Positions 24,201 through 35,454 of a DNA stretch of 64,000 bases are shown piece by piece; within the stretch, counting starts at the first letter, position 1; every line of letters starts with the position of its first letter. Origin of the DNA: Parasponia andersonii. Lineage: Eukaryota > Streptophyta > Magnoliopsida > Rosales > Cannabaceae. The stretch spans positions 969,788 through 1,033,787 of the forward strand of contig JXTB01000104.1 in NCBI GenBank assembly GCA_002914805.1, given 5' to 3'. A program made the translations under genes and the position numbers. The notes under the pieces were generated by a model. It did not search any database. It was not told where the DNA came from and saw nothing but the letters and a program-made list of their open reading frames with translations.

Positions 24201-25105
24201 TCCTAGATCACCTCCTATTCCGCTTACTTCGATAACTAGTCCATGGCCATTCACAGTATGGAGAATTAATATTATTAGAACGCTCCCATTGGCACGAGGT
24301 GGATTGAAGTATGTTGTACTCGCAGTCAATTATTTCACCAAATGGACGGAAGCTGAAGCCCTAAGTACTATTTTTACAAAGAAGATGATAGATTTCGTTT
24401 ATAAGTCTATAATTTGTCGATTTGGTATACCACACACGATAGTTTTTTATAATGGGAAATAATTTAACTGCGATGAGTTTTGCAACTTCTGCTATGTCCT
24501 GGGTATCAAGAAATGCTTCTTTATTGTTGTTCATCCATAAGCTAATGATCAGGTCAAAGCTATGAACAAGGTACTTAAACAGAACCTGAAGACGAAGCTA
24601 GAAGAACATAAGGGAGCTTGGCTAGAGATACTTCCCGAAGTACTATGGGCATATCGCACCACTCAGTGAATAACGACTGGAGAGAGTCCATTCACTCTAG
24701 CATATAGATATGAAGCAATGGTCCCAATAGAAATTAGTGCGAGCTCCTTACGACGATCTACTTATGAACTAGATTAGAATAATGTATTGATGAGAATTGA
24801 GCTTGATCTTTTGGAAGAAATGTGTGAGCAGTCTCAACTATGAGTTACGTTATATCAAGAGCGAATGGCTCCCTATTACAATTCTAAAGTCAAAAATAGA
24901 TAATTTGACGTTGGTGATGTAGTTCTTCGACAAGTTCTCCCTAATACTAAAGAGCACGACACTAATATATTTAAACCCTCTTGGGAAGAACCGTATGTTA
25001 TCAACACCGTCATTCGACCTGGGACATATAAGTTAGCTCATACTAGAGGGCAAAAGATCGAGCATGGTTGGAATGCAGAACAACTTCATCGATATTATCA
25101 ATAAA
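21240..25105 (+). pseudogene. Protease, RT, RNase H and integrase block of element B, broken
   Basis: A protease-like part is at about 21,380-21,650 (FNDVLGRPTL near the end). Reverse transcriptase is at about 21,950-22,830; its YVDN occupies the place of the catalytic box. A first RNase H is at about 22,900-23,120. A second, archaeal-like RNase H is at about 23,390-23,800 (NNEAECKALIVELKLA, VYSDSQLVICQV). Integrase runs from about 23,850 to 25,105 (zinc finger near 24,060-24,190, core near 24,250-24,700, C-terminal GTYKLAH). The layout matches element A, so both are of the Tat lineage, but the sequences are clearly different families. The block is heavily interrupted. Confidence 0.85.
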
Positions 25106-25727
25106 AATCTTCATATATCTTCATATAGCTTCAATAGCTTGGGGGACAAATTTTATTCGTCATTCAAATTTATCACTAAAAGGCATTATTTCTTTAATTT
25201 ATCTTATTATTTCTTTTGGTTCGTCTTTTATAGTTTTGTGGCCATCTTCGAATACCATAAAACTTAGGGGGCAGTAGGATCAGATTATGTAATCTCCTAC
25301 TCGCTTCCTAAGGAACTATGCAAATGTTCATATTAGAAGGGCTGGAATTTCGGATCATCAATTTCTAAAATTCCTAAAAATCTTAGGATTTTCTCCTCAC
25401 TTCATGCCTTAGCATGTCGTATTATGTGATATCCCTCCTCGAACAAAAAAGTGACTAAGCAAAACGTCCATAGTTCGATGTGATATATTGCTATAAATTC
25501 TCTTTTGACATGAAACTTTTAAAAAACAAATACTGAGTTCGCATCACTCACGCTCGTGATTTTTTATAAGTGACCTAATCTATCCTAATGCTTAAAACCT
25601 ATTTTAAGTTTTGGATTCAAATCGCAATAGCGTACTGATCAATTACTTTGGTGATTGACTACTCGATTAAATTGTGCATTTATATATTATTACTTATGCG
25701 ATATGATCTTATTCTAACATGGTTTTT
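25106..25727 (+). other. Non-coding part of element B after integrase
   Basis: There is no gene. GGGGGCAGTAGGATCAG near 25,268 is a purine-rich patch after the integrase region. The sequence then becomes AT-rich until element C begins. Confidence 0.5.
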
Positions 25728-27117
25728 GATAAGTGAATTTTATTCACTTAATTGGTCTTGATATTTGCTAGGTTTCTTAGTTTTTTATGTTATTTTCATG
25801 GTGTTTTTCTTTATATTGTAGGTCTTCTTCATTTTCAAAACTTTGAAGCTCTTTTAAGGATGTATTAATAGACTATTGGAGCCTTGAAAGCAAAGCCTAG
25901 AGTGCCATGGCCATGGTGCCATCTCTTAGTGCTATGATATTTGGAAGAGAAAGCTTAGAAGAAGAGGCTAAAAAGAAGAAATCAGGAAAATTTGGGTATA
26001 TCCAAGGCACCGCGGTGCCACTCTTAGAGCACCGCGGTGCCGTGTCAGAAACAGACTGGCACCGCGGCACCGTGGTGCTACTACCTTGTAATGAATATGC
26101 TTCGAACAAGCACTGTGGTGCTTGTTTTATGGCACCGTTGCACCCTCGGCCTATCATATTAGTGTTTTTATGCTCTTTTCTTACCTCTTTTGATGCCCTA
26201 GCTGTCATAGGACTATATAGGACGAATCCCAAGAGAGATTTGGAGGACTTTTCAGCCTCCAAAGTGCAGCACTAGCAAGGAATCAAGGAAGGAAGAAAGA
26301 GAAGACTTCTTGGGGAGAAATTTATCAATCAAATAGAGTTTTTCTTCTCTTTCTCTTATGATGTCAATAATTTGTAGTTTGATTTTGTTTGTTTCAAACA
26401 TGAGCTAGACTTTTGTATCTAGAGGATTGATGAACCTTGCTTGAAACTATGTCTTGCATTTCAATATGATTTTTATGATGTTTTTCCATGGTTTATTTGT
26501 ATTATCTTGATCTTAATACTTTCAATTGCTTGATCACCAATTGATTGTGTGGGTATTTGAAATTTGACACTTGAGAAAGGAAATTCTAATTGTGACCTTA
26601 GATGATACAATCTAGGATTTGTATAGTTTGAGAAAATATATAGATTCTTTGAGGCTTTTTCATTAAGAACCCTTGCACTTAATGAATTTCTATATATTTT
26701 TTATTTTTAATAGAGATGGAAATTAGGAATTTAGGATTAGACTCCACTTGGCACTCGAGAGAGGAAGTAAGAGAAATTTAGGTTCTTAGCCTATAAACTT
26801 GGGAAAAACTAAGTAGAATTATATTGATGATTAAGAGATATTGTGGATAGCTTGGTGAAGTCAATTTTCTAGGTTAGTTTGACATTGATTCCTTATTGGT
26901 TTGCATTTGTTGGTTACTTTTATTTGATTTTGCCTATTTAGCTTTTGTTTATTTACATTTCCTAGTTATTTGATTTGTCTAGATAAAATTGAGAGCAATT
27001 AATTACAATACTTAGTGAAATCAAATACAATTCCTGTGGTTTGACATTCCTGAATATACTTCCATTTTATTACTTGTTGGCACCGTACACTTGCGGTTAT
27101 ATACAATTTTGTGAACA
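25728..27117 (+). repeat. LTR of element C, about 1,390 bp, with GC-rich palindromes
   Basis: It ends GTGAACA before the primer site. The second half is clearly related to the LTR of element D (shared CACTCGAGAGAG and the surrounding order of blocks). At 26,006-26,080 it carries repeated GC palindromes: a perfect GGCACCGCGGTGCC (26,006-26,019), GCACCGCGGTGC (26,029-26,040) and a degenerate third. These stand out against the AT-rich LTR. Confidence 0.8.
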
Positions 27118-27124
27118 AGTTTTT

Positions 27125-27142
27125 TGGCGCCGTTGTCAGGGA
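27125..27142 (+). promoter_or_regulatory. Primer-binding site of element C
   Basis: TGGCGCCGTTGTCAGGGA is close to the form TGGCGCCGTTGCCGGGGA. That is the known primer site of Athila and Ogre elements, complementary to the 3' end of tRNA-Asp. Confidence 0.85.
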
Positions 27143-27299
27143 TTGTTTAATTTGATTATTGCTAATATTGTTACCAATTAATCTTGATTTTAGTTTAGAC
27201 TTCTTTAATTTTACCTAATCGCTTATTTGTTTGTGGTTGGCAATTAATGTGACGAATTAGGAGCGTTGATACAACACCTTTTAGTCTAGAAATTAAGTG

Positions 27300-28000
27300 G
27301 ACTCTTAGACATAGAAGGGTTGAAAGGAGGAACGAAGCTCGAGAAATAGCTGTCAACAATCAACAACAAAAGGCCATTCGGGATACATTCGGCCAATTGT
27401 CAATAATAACTATTTTGGCATTGCCCGCCAAACTATTGCTGCAAATAATTTTGAGTTTAAGTCGACCTTGATTAATATGGTGTAGCAAAATCAGTTTAAG
27501 GGATCTCCATTAGAAGACCCAAATGCCCACTTGGCTATTTTCTTGGATATTTGTGATACTATTAAGAGGAATGGTGTTTCTGAAGACACTATTCGATTGC
27601 GTTTGGTCCCTTTTTCTCTCAGGGACAGACATCACGGTACAAATGTCAATTACAAACATGCTACTTCAGATGGAAAACTACCAGGATAGAATGTTTTCAA
27701 CAGTTTTACACCCCACCCCATGGCAAGAGCGAAGAAAAGCATTAAGGTAAAAAGCTCAGTGGGTGCCCATGAAAAATAATAACAAAGCAAGGGTGTGGTT
27801 GCAATCTCTACAGGCCAGGAGTATTACCACTTGGGAGGAGATGGCCAAAAGTTTCCTGTCAAGTTCTTTCATCCTTCCAAGCCTGCTCAGTTAAGGAGTA
27901 AGATTGGGCAATTCAAGCAGTCAGACTTTGAGCCAATGAATGAGGCATGGGAGAGATTCAAAGACTTGCTTCATCGTTGTCCGTGTATTCAAAATAGAAA
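27300..28000 (+). pseudogene. gag fragment of element C (Athila type), broken
   Basis: Recognisable pieces include the start of the gag core at about 27,480-27,620 and a later piece at about 27,830-27,985 with FHPSKPAQLRSKIGQF and EAWERFKDLLHRCP. These match Athila-type gag wording. The region is broken and cut off at its 3' end. Confidence 0.8.
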
Positions 28001-28011
28001 AATAGATTTTT

Positions 28012-28683
28012 TCACTTTCCCATATTATTTCGAACCTCATATATAGTCTTGATCGCATGGTTCGACCACTTGCTCATGTAGAAGACGCCGAAGTCAGAGG
28101 AATTTGACTTTACTTGATAAAACCAAGCGAACTCTTCAGGTATGAGGGATCCTAAGCCTAGTCCATGGTATAATATGTATAGACCTACTATATATCTATA
28201 TGTGTTAGGGGTTAATTGAAAAGGAACTACACCATAATAGTTGACCACCAACTTAATGTACAGATGTAATGGGAGATGGATGCCACATCTGAGAACTGCA
28301 TCTAAGAAGGAGGTAGTACCATGAGGAGAGGTGTGTGGCCAGTTGAACTCTGTGGGAAGTCGAAGAGGCACATCGATCTTGTAATCTCGCACTATCTTCT
28401 CAAGTTTTTTAGTCGTGCAGCTCGTCCTCACGTTGGTATACAACCAGTCACCTTGTATGTAATTAAAGCCCCCTGCGAATTCTAATGCGTCCCTAACATG
28501 CTGAGGCCATTGATCTTGGAGAAGATCGCCTATGCGAGGACTGCTCTGCCTAGTTCCTGTTATTTCTATTTCAGACTCTTGTTCTATGTAATTCTCGAGG
28601 TTTATTGAGCTAGTACTTGCCTCAGAGAATGACGACTCCCCCAAGAACGCATTCCCCTCTCTAATCTCCTCACTTTTGGACAT
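28012..28683 (-). pseudogene. Antisense gene of element B (5' part), cut by element C
   Basis: On the minus strand an open stretch of 223 codons begins MSKSEEIREGNAFLGE, preceded directly by TTTCTTTTTTAG, which looks like a splice acceptor. Its second half carries GIHLPLHLYIKLVVNYYG, VVPFQLTPNTYRYIVGLY and PEEFAWFYQVK. This is typical of the plant family annotated as putative gypsy-type transposon protein (Pfam Transposase_28). It is the counterpart of the antisense gene of element A. Element C adjoins its downstream side, so the gene is incomplete here. The function in these elements is not known. Confidence 0.82.
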
Positions 28684-29594
28684 CTAAAAAAGAAACATGG
28701 GACGCATTTAATCCTATGAGAGCATTGGTCTACAGGTAAATTTGTAAATTGATTTATAAAATTAACCTAAGTGCGACCTGGAAATAGGCGTGTTGGTTTG
28801 TCTATTGCAGGTATACTCGCTATATGCTAGTAAATGCACAAGATCAATTTAGAGATATAAACCCTAAAATTGTGCCAACATCTATCTATTCGTCTAAACT
28901 GATCTGGTTGAGTTCTTCTAATCGATCTATAGATTCGTCTATCTATATGGTTTTTATCCTACAAATTCGGGCAACTCTTCAGAAAAATTGTCATTTTACT
29001 CGTCAGATTTGTTTGACCTGAACAAATGTCGAGAATCAACCCTAAATTTACAGTTCTATCTATGATTTCAATCTACAAGTTTAGAGGTTCACAGAAATCT
29101 CAAATAGATTCTTTTATGTGTTTTGTCTAATTTTGTATATCAAGTATAATTATCAACAGAAAAGTCAAGTTTATAATTCTAGGTTTATGGGCAAGTTCAG
29201 AAGATTTGTCAAATCTTAAATCTATTGTGATTATCTAGATTTAGTTCGAAAAATGGATGAAATTCTAGAAGATAAATCTACAGTCAGCATTCAATGAGAA
29301 AAATCACTAGAAAATCTCTTGGTAAGATTTCAAGTTTTCATTTGAGAAAATGTTCTTAGCATATCTACAGAATAGGTTGAAATAGAAATAAAAGAAAAGT
29401 GTGGTACAGACCTTTTTAAAGCTTGAAGAGTTTGAATGTCGCCTGAAGAAGAAACCTGGAGATTGAACTTTGCCAGAGAAGATGAGTTGGAAATTTGGAT
29501 CATTTGGAAAGGGTTGAAGTGACTAAGAGGGTTCTTGTCTTATGAATGCTTGGGGTTTCAGAAAATGAAAATAGAAGAAGATGAGGGATTTCTT

Positions 29595-29603
29595 CTTTAT
29601 ATA
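29595..29603 (-). promoter_or_regulatory. Probable TATA box of the element B antisense gene
   Basis: TATATAAAG on the minus strand lies about 910 bases before the proposed methionine codon. A 5' untranslated exon and an intron ending in TTTTTTAG just before 28,683 would bridge that distance. The stretch after the TATA box reads like a leader (AGAAGAAATCCC, CCTCATCTTC). Confidence 0.5.
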
Positions 29604-29746
29604 TCTCAAGATTTAATGAATCTCGGCTATAGGATAAGAAGTTAATTTTTGGATCTAATAGCTAGAATTCACATGGGATAATTGCTTTTCGAAATCAAAG
29701 CAATTAATTTTTGAAATATAAAAAGGTTTTGATTTGAAATGATAGC

Positions 29747-29754
29747 TGACGTCA
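29747..29754. promoter_or_regulatory. TGACGTCA palindrome (bZIP-type site)
   Basis: A perfect TGACGTCA sits about 145 bases upstream of the antisense TATA box on the minus strand. In plants this is a C-box / as-1-like core bound by bZIP factors. Binding here is only inferred. A perfect 10-bp hairpin (CTCGAGAAAT-GAAAGGA-ATTTCTCGAG) follows at 29,773-29,799. Confidence 0.5.
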
Positions 29755-29994
29755 TCATCATCATCATACCTACTCGAGAAATGAAAGGAATTTCTCGAGT
29801 CTCGCTAACTTCTTAGGGAAGAATGACACATGGTGGTGTCTGACAGAAAAATGAACACGTGAGGATATGACCCAAGATTTCACGACTCTTCGAGGGTTCT
29901 GAGATGATCTCATTATGTCGCACTTTGAAGCTCGCCCCCATTTGAGTAGGAAGCTCTATTTAGCCCTAAAGGACTAATGGAGCTAGAGGGCAAT

Positions 29995-30589
29995 TATTGT
30001 GCAATCTTAAATCTACATCTTAGTCAACGCAAAAGAAAGAAAGTCAATAACTAAGATAAATGCGTCAAGTCGCATGTGTACCTTTTTGATCAAAGTGTGA
30101 CCTTCCCCGAATGAATAAAGTACGGCCAGAATAAAAGGAAACTAAATCAAGCTTCTTCAAACGGGTAATTTGCAAAGAAAAGGAAACAAGCTTTTGAGTA
30201 GAGATCAAGCAATTCATTTATTAGTTATTACCCAATTTTGTATTATTACCCAAAATTGTATTTTCTAATTATGTACTTTCTCGTTTGCATAATTGGGAAA
30301 CATGGAGTCACCCTCACCTATATAAAGATGGCTCAGTCTCATTATTTTTCATCTCACAATCACTTCACTATACATTCTGTAATTCTCTCTTTGCTCTTAC
30401 TTTGAGACTTAGAGAAACTTTAGTAATTCTCTAGAAAATAATGATGAACAGTGGACGTAGGCTCATATTTTTTAGGGCTGAATTACTATAAAATTCTTGT
30501 CTCTTTATTTGCTTTAATTTATCAAACTTTTTCATACATAAGCTACATCTTGTAATTCACAAAATCCATTGTTGACAAAACATCCGTCA
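29995..30589 (+). repeat. 3' LTR of element B, 595 bp
   Basis: It starts TATTGTGCAATC and ends CATCCGTCA. It is preceded by a purine-rich GCTAGAGGGCAATTA that may be the polypurine tract. The TATA box TATATAAAG at 30,319-30,327 matches that of the 5' LTR. Directly after the LTR comes ACACCTAT (30,590-30,597), the right target duplication. Confidence 0.92.
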
Positions 30590-30597
30590 ACACCTAT

Positions 30598-31295
30598 TTA
30601 ATAAATAGTCATTTTATAATTTATTTTGATAAATGGATGCTTTTAGTTGATCTATTTTTTAAAAAATAAATCAATTTTGTACAAAATAAATCAATATATT
30701 TTGATCTATTAAATATGAAAAATGGTCTTTTTTTAATAATAAATCAATATATCTTGATCTATTAAATATGAAAAATGACAATTTTTAAAATAATTTTCAA
30801 AATTCAGCCTTTTTTAAACGATATTTGAAAAATAGCTGTTCTTAAATAATGATCTAAAATTCGGTCATTATGCTAAAAAGCCCCTTAAAATATTCTGTAT
30901 TTATTTATTGTTTGGTCAAAATGATGTGGGAATGCATTATTTTATAATTTTAGAATCTTTAAATTAGCAATAACTTTTGAATAATAAACACATTTTTTGA
31001 CGCTATTATTGTTTTTTTTTCCTCTTTTTCTTTTTTACCAAATATAGTATTAATATTGGCATATGTGTTGGAGATCTCCACTCAGAAAATTTGGGTCAGT
31101 AGCATTTTATGGGGTTAAGTGTTTAGCCTTAACTATATTTTTTAATTTTTTTTATTCTTATTTCATTATATTTTATTTTAAAATTATAAATTTATTCTTA
31201 ATTTTTTCAATACTAGTTGAAGCTCATTTGCTAACTGGTAGAGAGCCATTACATGGCAAATTTTGGTAAAAACTACCATATTTTAGATATATTTA
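30598..31295. other. AT-rich intergenic DNA without a gene
   Basis: It contains loosely repeated phrases such as AATATATTTTGATCTATTAAATATGAAAAATG-like units near 30,690-30,780 (two copies). No coding region is visible. Confidence 0.5.
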
Positions 31296-31505
31296 GGGCC
31301 CGTTTGGGATAATTTTTACTTTTTGAAGTAAAAGCTCTAGAAGATCTTCCTGTAAAAGCTAGTGGGTCCATGTTTCATTAAAAAGATCTTCTAATTAAGA
31401 AAAGATCTTCTAATCAAGAAAAGATCTTCTGACAATTTATCCAAACACCCCCAAAAGTAACTTTTGGGCTCCAAAAGATCTTTAGAAGCTATACCAAACA
31501 GACTT
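31296..31505. mobile_element. Small MITE with GGGCCCGTTTGG-type ends
   Basis: The left end GGGCCCGTTTGGGATAA pairs with AAGTCTGTTTGGTATAG from the right end (imperfect inverted repeat of about 17 bp). TTA follows and precedes the ends, which could be a 3-bp target duplication as in PIF/Harbinger-type MITEs. Internally AAAAGATCTTCT occurs repeatedly. It is non-coding. The superfamily is uncertain. Confidence 0.6.
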
Positions 31506-31833
31506 TTAGTTAATTACTATATGACCAAATGTTGATTTTAAAATTATTACTTATAAAAGATTTTCCCCCTAATTTTTAGTATGGGTTTCTTTAATATCTA
31601 CCTAATAAAATGTCTCATTGTACTCCTTAAATTATTAAAAATATCAATTTTATCCTCTAAACCATTGAAATCATTACTAGCAAATAGACGAAATATGGCA
31701 CATGTCATATTTAGTGTTTGTTGAAAACCGAAAAGAGTATTTATGATTAAAATTAACCAGTAAAATATGTGTCACTATTATTAGTCTAACAGAGCGACGA
31801 TTTTATTGATTCAGGGGGCCAAAGTTAAATTTT

Positions 31834-32376
31834 GGGTTAACAATAGTAATGGCCCCCGAATTATATACTAATTGTACCATTTTAACTGTTAAATTTTCAA
31901 CTTACATAGTAATAGCTCCTGAATTATGTAATTGTTACAATAATGACTCTTTTGTCACAAATTGTCAAATATTTAATAAAAATAAGTCATTACAAAATAC
32001 AAAGTTTGACAATTGTAGTAAGAATGAGACTTTGAATTTTCAACTTACACAGTAGACTATCACAATTTACGCAATTATTGTAGTAATGACCATTTTTTTT
32101 CACAAATTATTAAATTTTTAATAGAAATGAGTCACGTGCAAAGCATACAGTTTAGTAACTATGACTGAGAACGAGATTCTGATATATAAAAGTAAATAGT
32201 GTCCAATTATACGCTTTATCCATAACTATTTTCTGTTAACAAACTGATAGTTTGTGACAAATAAGCCATTATTGTAACAATTCCATAATTCAGTGACCAT
32301 TATTATATAAGTTGAAAGTTCAGGGGCTAAAATAATACAATGAATATAATTCAAAAGCCACTACTATTATTAATCC
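31834..32376. mobile_element. Foldback element 3
   Basis: The left arm (GGGTTAACAATAG, AATTTTCAACTTA, GAATTATGTAATTG, TTACAATAATGAC, TTGTCACAAA) is matched in reverse complement over about 130 bp by the right arm, which ends CTATTATTAATCC. Identity is roughly 75-80% by eye. Short spurious ORFs in it are not genes. The structure fits a MULE-like non-autonomous element. No clear target duplication is seen. Confidence 0.7.
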
Positions 32377-32904
32377 TCTTGAATTATTAAAGACACTCTA
32401 CATAGTAAGGACTTGGGGGAAAACATCAAAATAAATGAGGGAGTAAACTGCATAAAAAATACCCTCAACTGTGCATTTTCTGCATTTTAAACCCTATGTG
32501 TTGGACTCTAGGAAATTAAATCTTTGTATTTGGAATTTCAAAAAATCTATACCTTTCGTACACATAATCTCAATTTATGCTAAAGAAAGATGGTTTTACC
32601 CCTGGTTTAACAATTTAGATAAACCATTGAATACAATATCCTTATTATCAAACATTAAAAATGATTAGAAATAATTAATAAAGAAATCAAGATAAATTAA
32701 ACAAATCAAATGAAACAGAAGTAAAAAAGACTTGTAAATACAAAAGATCAAATGATGTTGTTTGGTATCAAATATTGAAAATTTCAATGAAAAATAAATA
32801 AAAGATCAAGACTTGAGAAAAACGAAGAGTCCTTTCATCATCCCTTAGAGAAAATATATCAGAGAAGAGAGCTTGAACCATTGTTGGATAGAGTAATCTG
32901 GATG

Positions 32905-34110
32905 GTTGAGGCTAAAGTTGAAAATATCGATATCGATAGAAATATTGGTACTATGATTTTACGGAAATATCGGAGATAATATCTATATCAACAGAAATTT
33001 CCTAAAAAATTATGAAAATCACAAGTAATTGGTTAAAACTATATAATTACTTAATAAAATTTTCGGATAATATCACTTTTATGCCTTGTATTTTAATAAT
33101 TTATTCAAATTGTACATTGTATTTTAGTTATTATCAACATTGATCCTTAAATTTGAAATCTATTACAAATTTATATACTGACACCAATTTAGAGTAGTTA
33201 ATTTATCAAGATGATTTAATAAACTTATTCTCGGATTAGTTTTTATATGGTTTATTTTAATTTTTTAAACTGCATTTTCGTAAATTATCTGTTTTAAATA
33301 GGTGTTAGTATATAAATTTACAACAAATATTAAATCTAAGGGTCAGTATTAATAATAACTAAAATACAAGATGCAAACTGAACGAAGTGTGAAAACACAA
33401 GGTATAAAAGTGATGTTATCCCTAAAACTTTAGAAAATACTAAGTCATTCAATGATCCATTAATAAATTAGCTTTCTTACAAAAAGTAGCATACATGTAG
33501 CTTAATATTATGTGATACTTTCAATAATTATTGTAATGCTCGACTATAATTGAAAAACATCTTCACGAATACATTGAAACAAAAATATTTAACAATATTT
33601 TACATTTATTAAGAATAAAATAACAATATTTTTTATTTTCTATTTATTCATAATAAGAATTTTCTATTTATTCATAATAAGATAATATTAATACCAAAAT
33701 GAATTTCTAAGGGGTTCGAAAGTATTAAAAGTACGATTTTGGTCTACGCAATACTGATACCATAAAATAAAATTTGAGTACATTGGCATATAATTATTAA
33801 CATGCTATGTATAGGTTTGATAATCTCTTCAGTTAGATTCTTTTCTTTTTTTTTTTCTTCCTTTTTTAAAAGTATATCGTGTATATGTTGTACTTTAAAT
33901 TATGGTGAAAAAAGTCAAAAATGAGTTTAACAAAGTTTTTGATAATGATATTGATATTGACATTTGCCGAAATTTCTGCAAAATTTTCTTGAAATTTTGC
34001 CAAATTTTTCTTTCATATGATATATATATATATCGAGACCTTGTTTGTAGCAATATTTCGGCCAAAATATCATTAAAAATGTTGATCTTTTAATCCTTGG
34101 TTGAGGCAAA
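32905..34110. repeat. Possible interspersed repeat with ATCGATATCGAT motifs
   Basis: The left part has ATATCGATATCGATAG and ATATCGGAGATAATATC. The right part has the mirrored theme GATATTTTGGCCGAAATATTGC on the minus strand. Repeats rich in ATCGATATCG and TTTCGG are common in plant genomes. I could not define ends or a superfamily. Foldback element 4 sits inside it. Confidence 0.35.
33064..33421. mobile_element. Foldback element 4, with a near-perfect 9-bp target duplication
   Basis: The left arm starts CGGATAATATCACTTTTATG and continues through TTGTATTTTAGTTATTAT and AATTTATATACTGACACC. The right arm is its reverse complement over about 120 bp (GGTGTTAGTATATAAATT ... GTGATGTTATCCC). TAAAATTTT (33,055-33,063) before and TAAAACTTT (33,422-33,430) after the element match at 8 of 9 bases. 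A 9-bp duplication and long arms are the marks of Mutator-like elements. It is non-coding. Confidence 0.78.
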
Positions 34111-34175
34111 AGCGGACTAAAATTACTGTATTTCTTGCATACTATTGACTAGAATACATTAATATGTATATATAT

Positions 34176-34409
34176 GGATACCAATCAGTATTTTTTTTTA
34201 CCTATTCATAGTTATTATTTTGCCCAATTAAAAATCATAAGACATATATTCTCACGGTAAAAAGTAGAGAGAGAAAAACATTAAAACATGAATATTTATT
34301 TTTTTTATTATTTTTTTCAACTACTCAAATTATGGTAACTGTTATATTATTATCTAACGGCTAAAAAACAAATACCTATCTATAGATAAAAAAAAACCTA
34401 TTGAATTGG

Positions 34410-34411
<2 letters not shown>
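34176..34411. mobile_element. TA-flanked MITE, copy 1
   Basis: The left end GGATACCAATCAG-T(n)-ACCTATTCATAG pairs with the right end, which on the other strand reads CCCAATTCAATAGG-T(n)-ATCTATAGATAGG. It is bounded by TATATAT on the left and a 40-bp TA run on the right (34,411-34,454). The inner sequence GTAGAGAGAGAAA is shared with the copies at 34.8 and 51.2 kb. Confidence 0.75.
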
Positions 34412-34458
<47 letters not shown>

Positions 34459-34786
34459 CAAACCTAGATGAGGTCCAGTGGGGGTAGGTGCCCGACTCAA
34501 GTTTTTAAATCTTTAGTTTAACACACAATTTCTTTTATTTTCTCTAACATACCCATATTATGCCCCCACTCAATTTTTTTCCTATACATTTATTAGTTTT
34601 GTTTCTATTATGCCCCATTAATCATTTACATTTATGCATTTAATTTCTTTATAAATACTTGTATTTTCATTAATTTTTTTTAAAGAAAAATTTATCATGC
34701 AAGATTCATTACTTTTTGACAAAAGTTGTATATAAAATTGTTCCTTGTCATAATTATGCCCCCATTACAATAAAATTATAGATCTG

Positions 34787-34819
<33 letters not shown>

Positions 34820-34822
<3 letters not shown>

Positions 34823-35019
34823 GAATTTATAATTTTTTTTATCTATATATAGGTATCATTTTGGCCAATAAAATTTATCATGCACATTTTTTATAATAAA
34901 AAGTAAGAGAGAGAAATAGTATTAATAATGTACGTCTTTTTATGCATCTTATTATAGTCATTGGATCACTATTAAATGATGATCTAACGGCTGAAAAAAA
35001 AACCTATTAAATTGGCAAC
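34820..35019. mobile_element. TA-flanked MITE, copy 2
   Basis: It shares with copy 3 the inner blocks GGTATCATTTTGGCCAAT, CATGCACATTTTTTATAA, AAAAGTAAGAGAGAGAAA, ATGTACGTCTTTT and TTATAGTCATTGGATCAC. Its right end is AACCTATTAAATTGGCAAC, then TATATA. The left inverted end is worn. A TA run of about 27 bp lies to its left. Confidence 0.78.
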
Positions 35020-35095
35020 TATATATAAATTGTAGCAAAAACTCATTGAAAGAACAACCAGGAAAAAGAAAGTTAAATTGTCTTCTTTTTCACTA

Positions 35096-35454
35096 AAGGG
35101 ATAATTGAAAAAAAAACCCATGAAATTTGAGTGTTCTGCAATTTAAATCCTGAAATTTGGACTTTGCAAAATAATACCCTGAGATTAAAAATTTCTAAAA
35201 ATTAATACCATAGACAGATTTTTTGACCAATTTTAGAAACAAAAAAATAATAATATCATTTATTAAAATTAGATTAATCCATATTATTCATCTTAATTTT
35301 GAGGATATTATTGTATTTTATCAGTTAAAAATCAATACAGGGTATTAATTTTCAAAAATTTATAATTTCAGGATATTATTTTACAAAATTCAAATTTCAG
35401 AATTTAAATTGCAGATTCAGATATGAGAGTATTTATTTTGCAGTTATCCCTTTA
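35096..35454. mobile_element. Foldback element 5
   Basis: It begins AAAGGGATAATTG and ends CAGTTATCCCTTTA. The arms of about 115 bp match in reverse complement through CTGCAATTTAAATCCTGAAA, TTTGCAAAATAATACCCTG and AAAATTAATACC, at about 80% by eye. Its tips (GGGATAA / TTATCCC) match those of foldback element 4, so both probably belong to one MULE-like group. It is non-coding. Confidence 0.72.

Larger units (their letters stand above)
25728..28011 (+). mobile_element. Element C: Athila-type LTR plus gag fragment, nested in element B
   Basis: It starts with TGATAAGTGA, the LTR start also used by element D. It has one LTR, a primer-binding site and a part of gag, then stops abruptly where sequence of the element B antisense gene begins. 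No pol and no second LTR are present here, so it is a truncated insertion. The gag wording (NQFKGSPLEDPNAHLAIFLDI-like, with a downstream EAWERFKDLLHRCP) fits Athila-type Gypsy elements. It is broken. The age cannot be judged without a second LTR. Confidence 0.82.
18667..30589 (+). mobile_element. Element B: Ty3/Gypsy LTR retrotransposon, Tat lineage, broken, with nested insertion
   Basis: This element has two LTRs of about 595 bp, gag, a protease-RT-RNase H-integrase block with a double RNase H, and an antisense gene before the 3' LTR. It contains element C (25,728-28,011). The direct repeat ACACCTAT flanks it on both sides. That is longer than the usual 5-bp Gypsy duplication, so the exact LTR ends may be off by a few bases. 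By eye the first 325 bases of the LTRs differ at about 31 sites (near 9-10%, mostly transitions). That makes it older than element A, perhaps 4-7 million years. Coding regions are interrupted in many places (well over ten), so it looks long dead. Confidence 0.93.

Noticed and set aside
25897-26275. Overlapping plus and minus frames of about 120 codons near 26 kb
   Set aside because: They lie inside the LTR of element C and are kept open by its GC palindromes, not by a gene.
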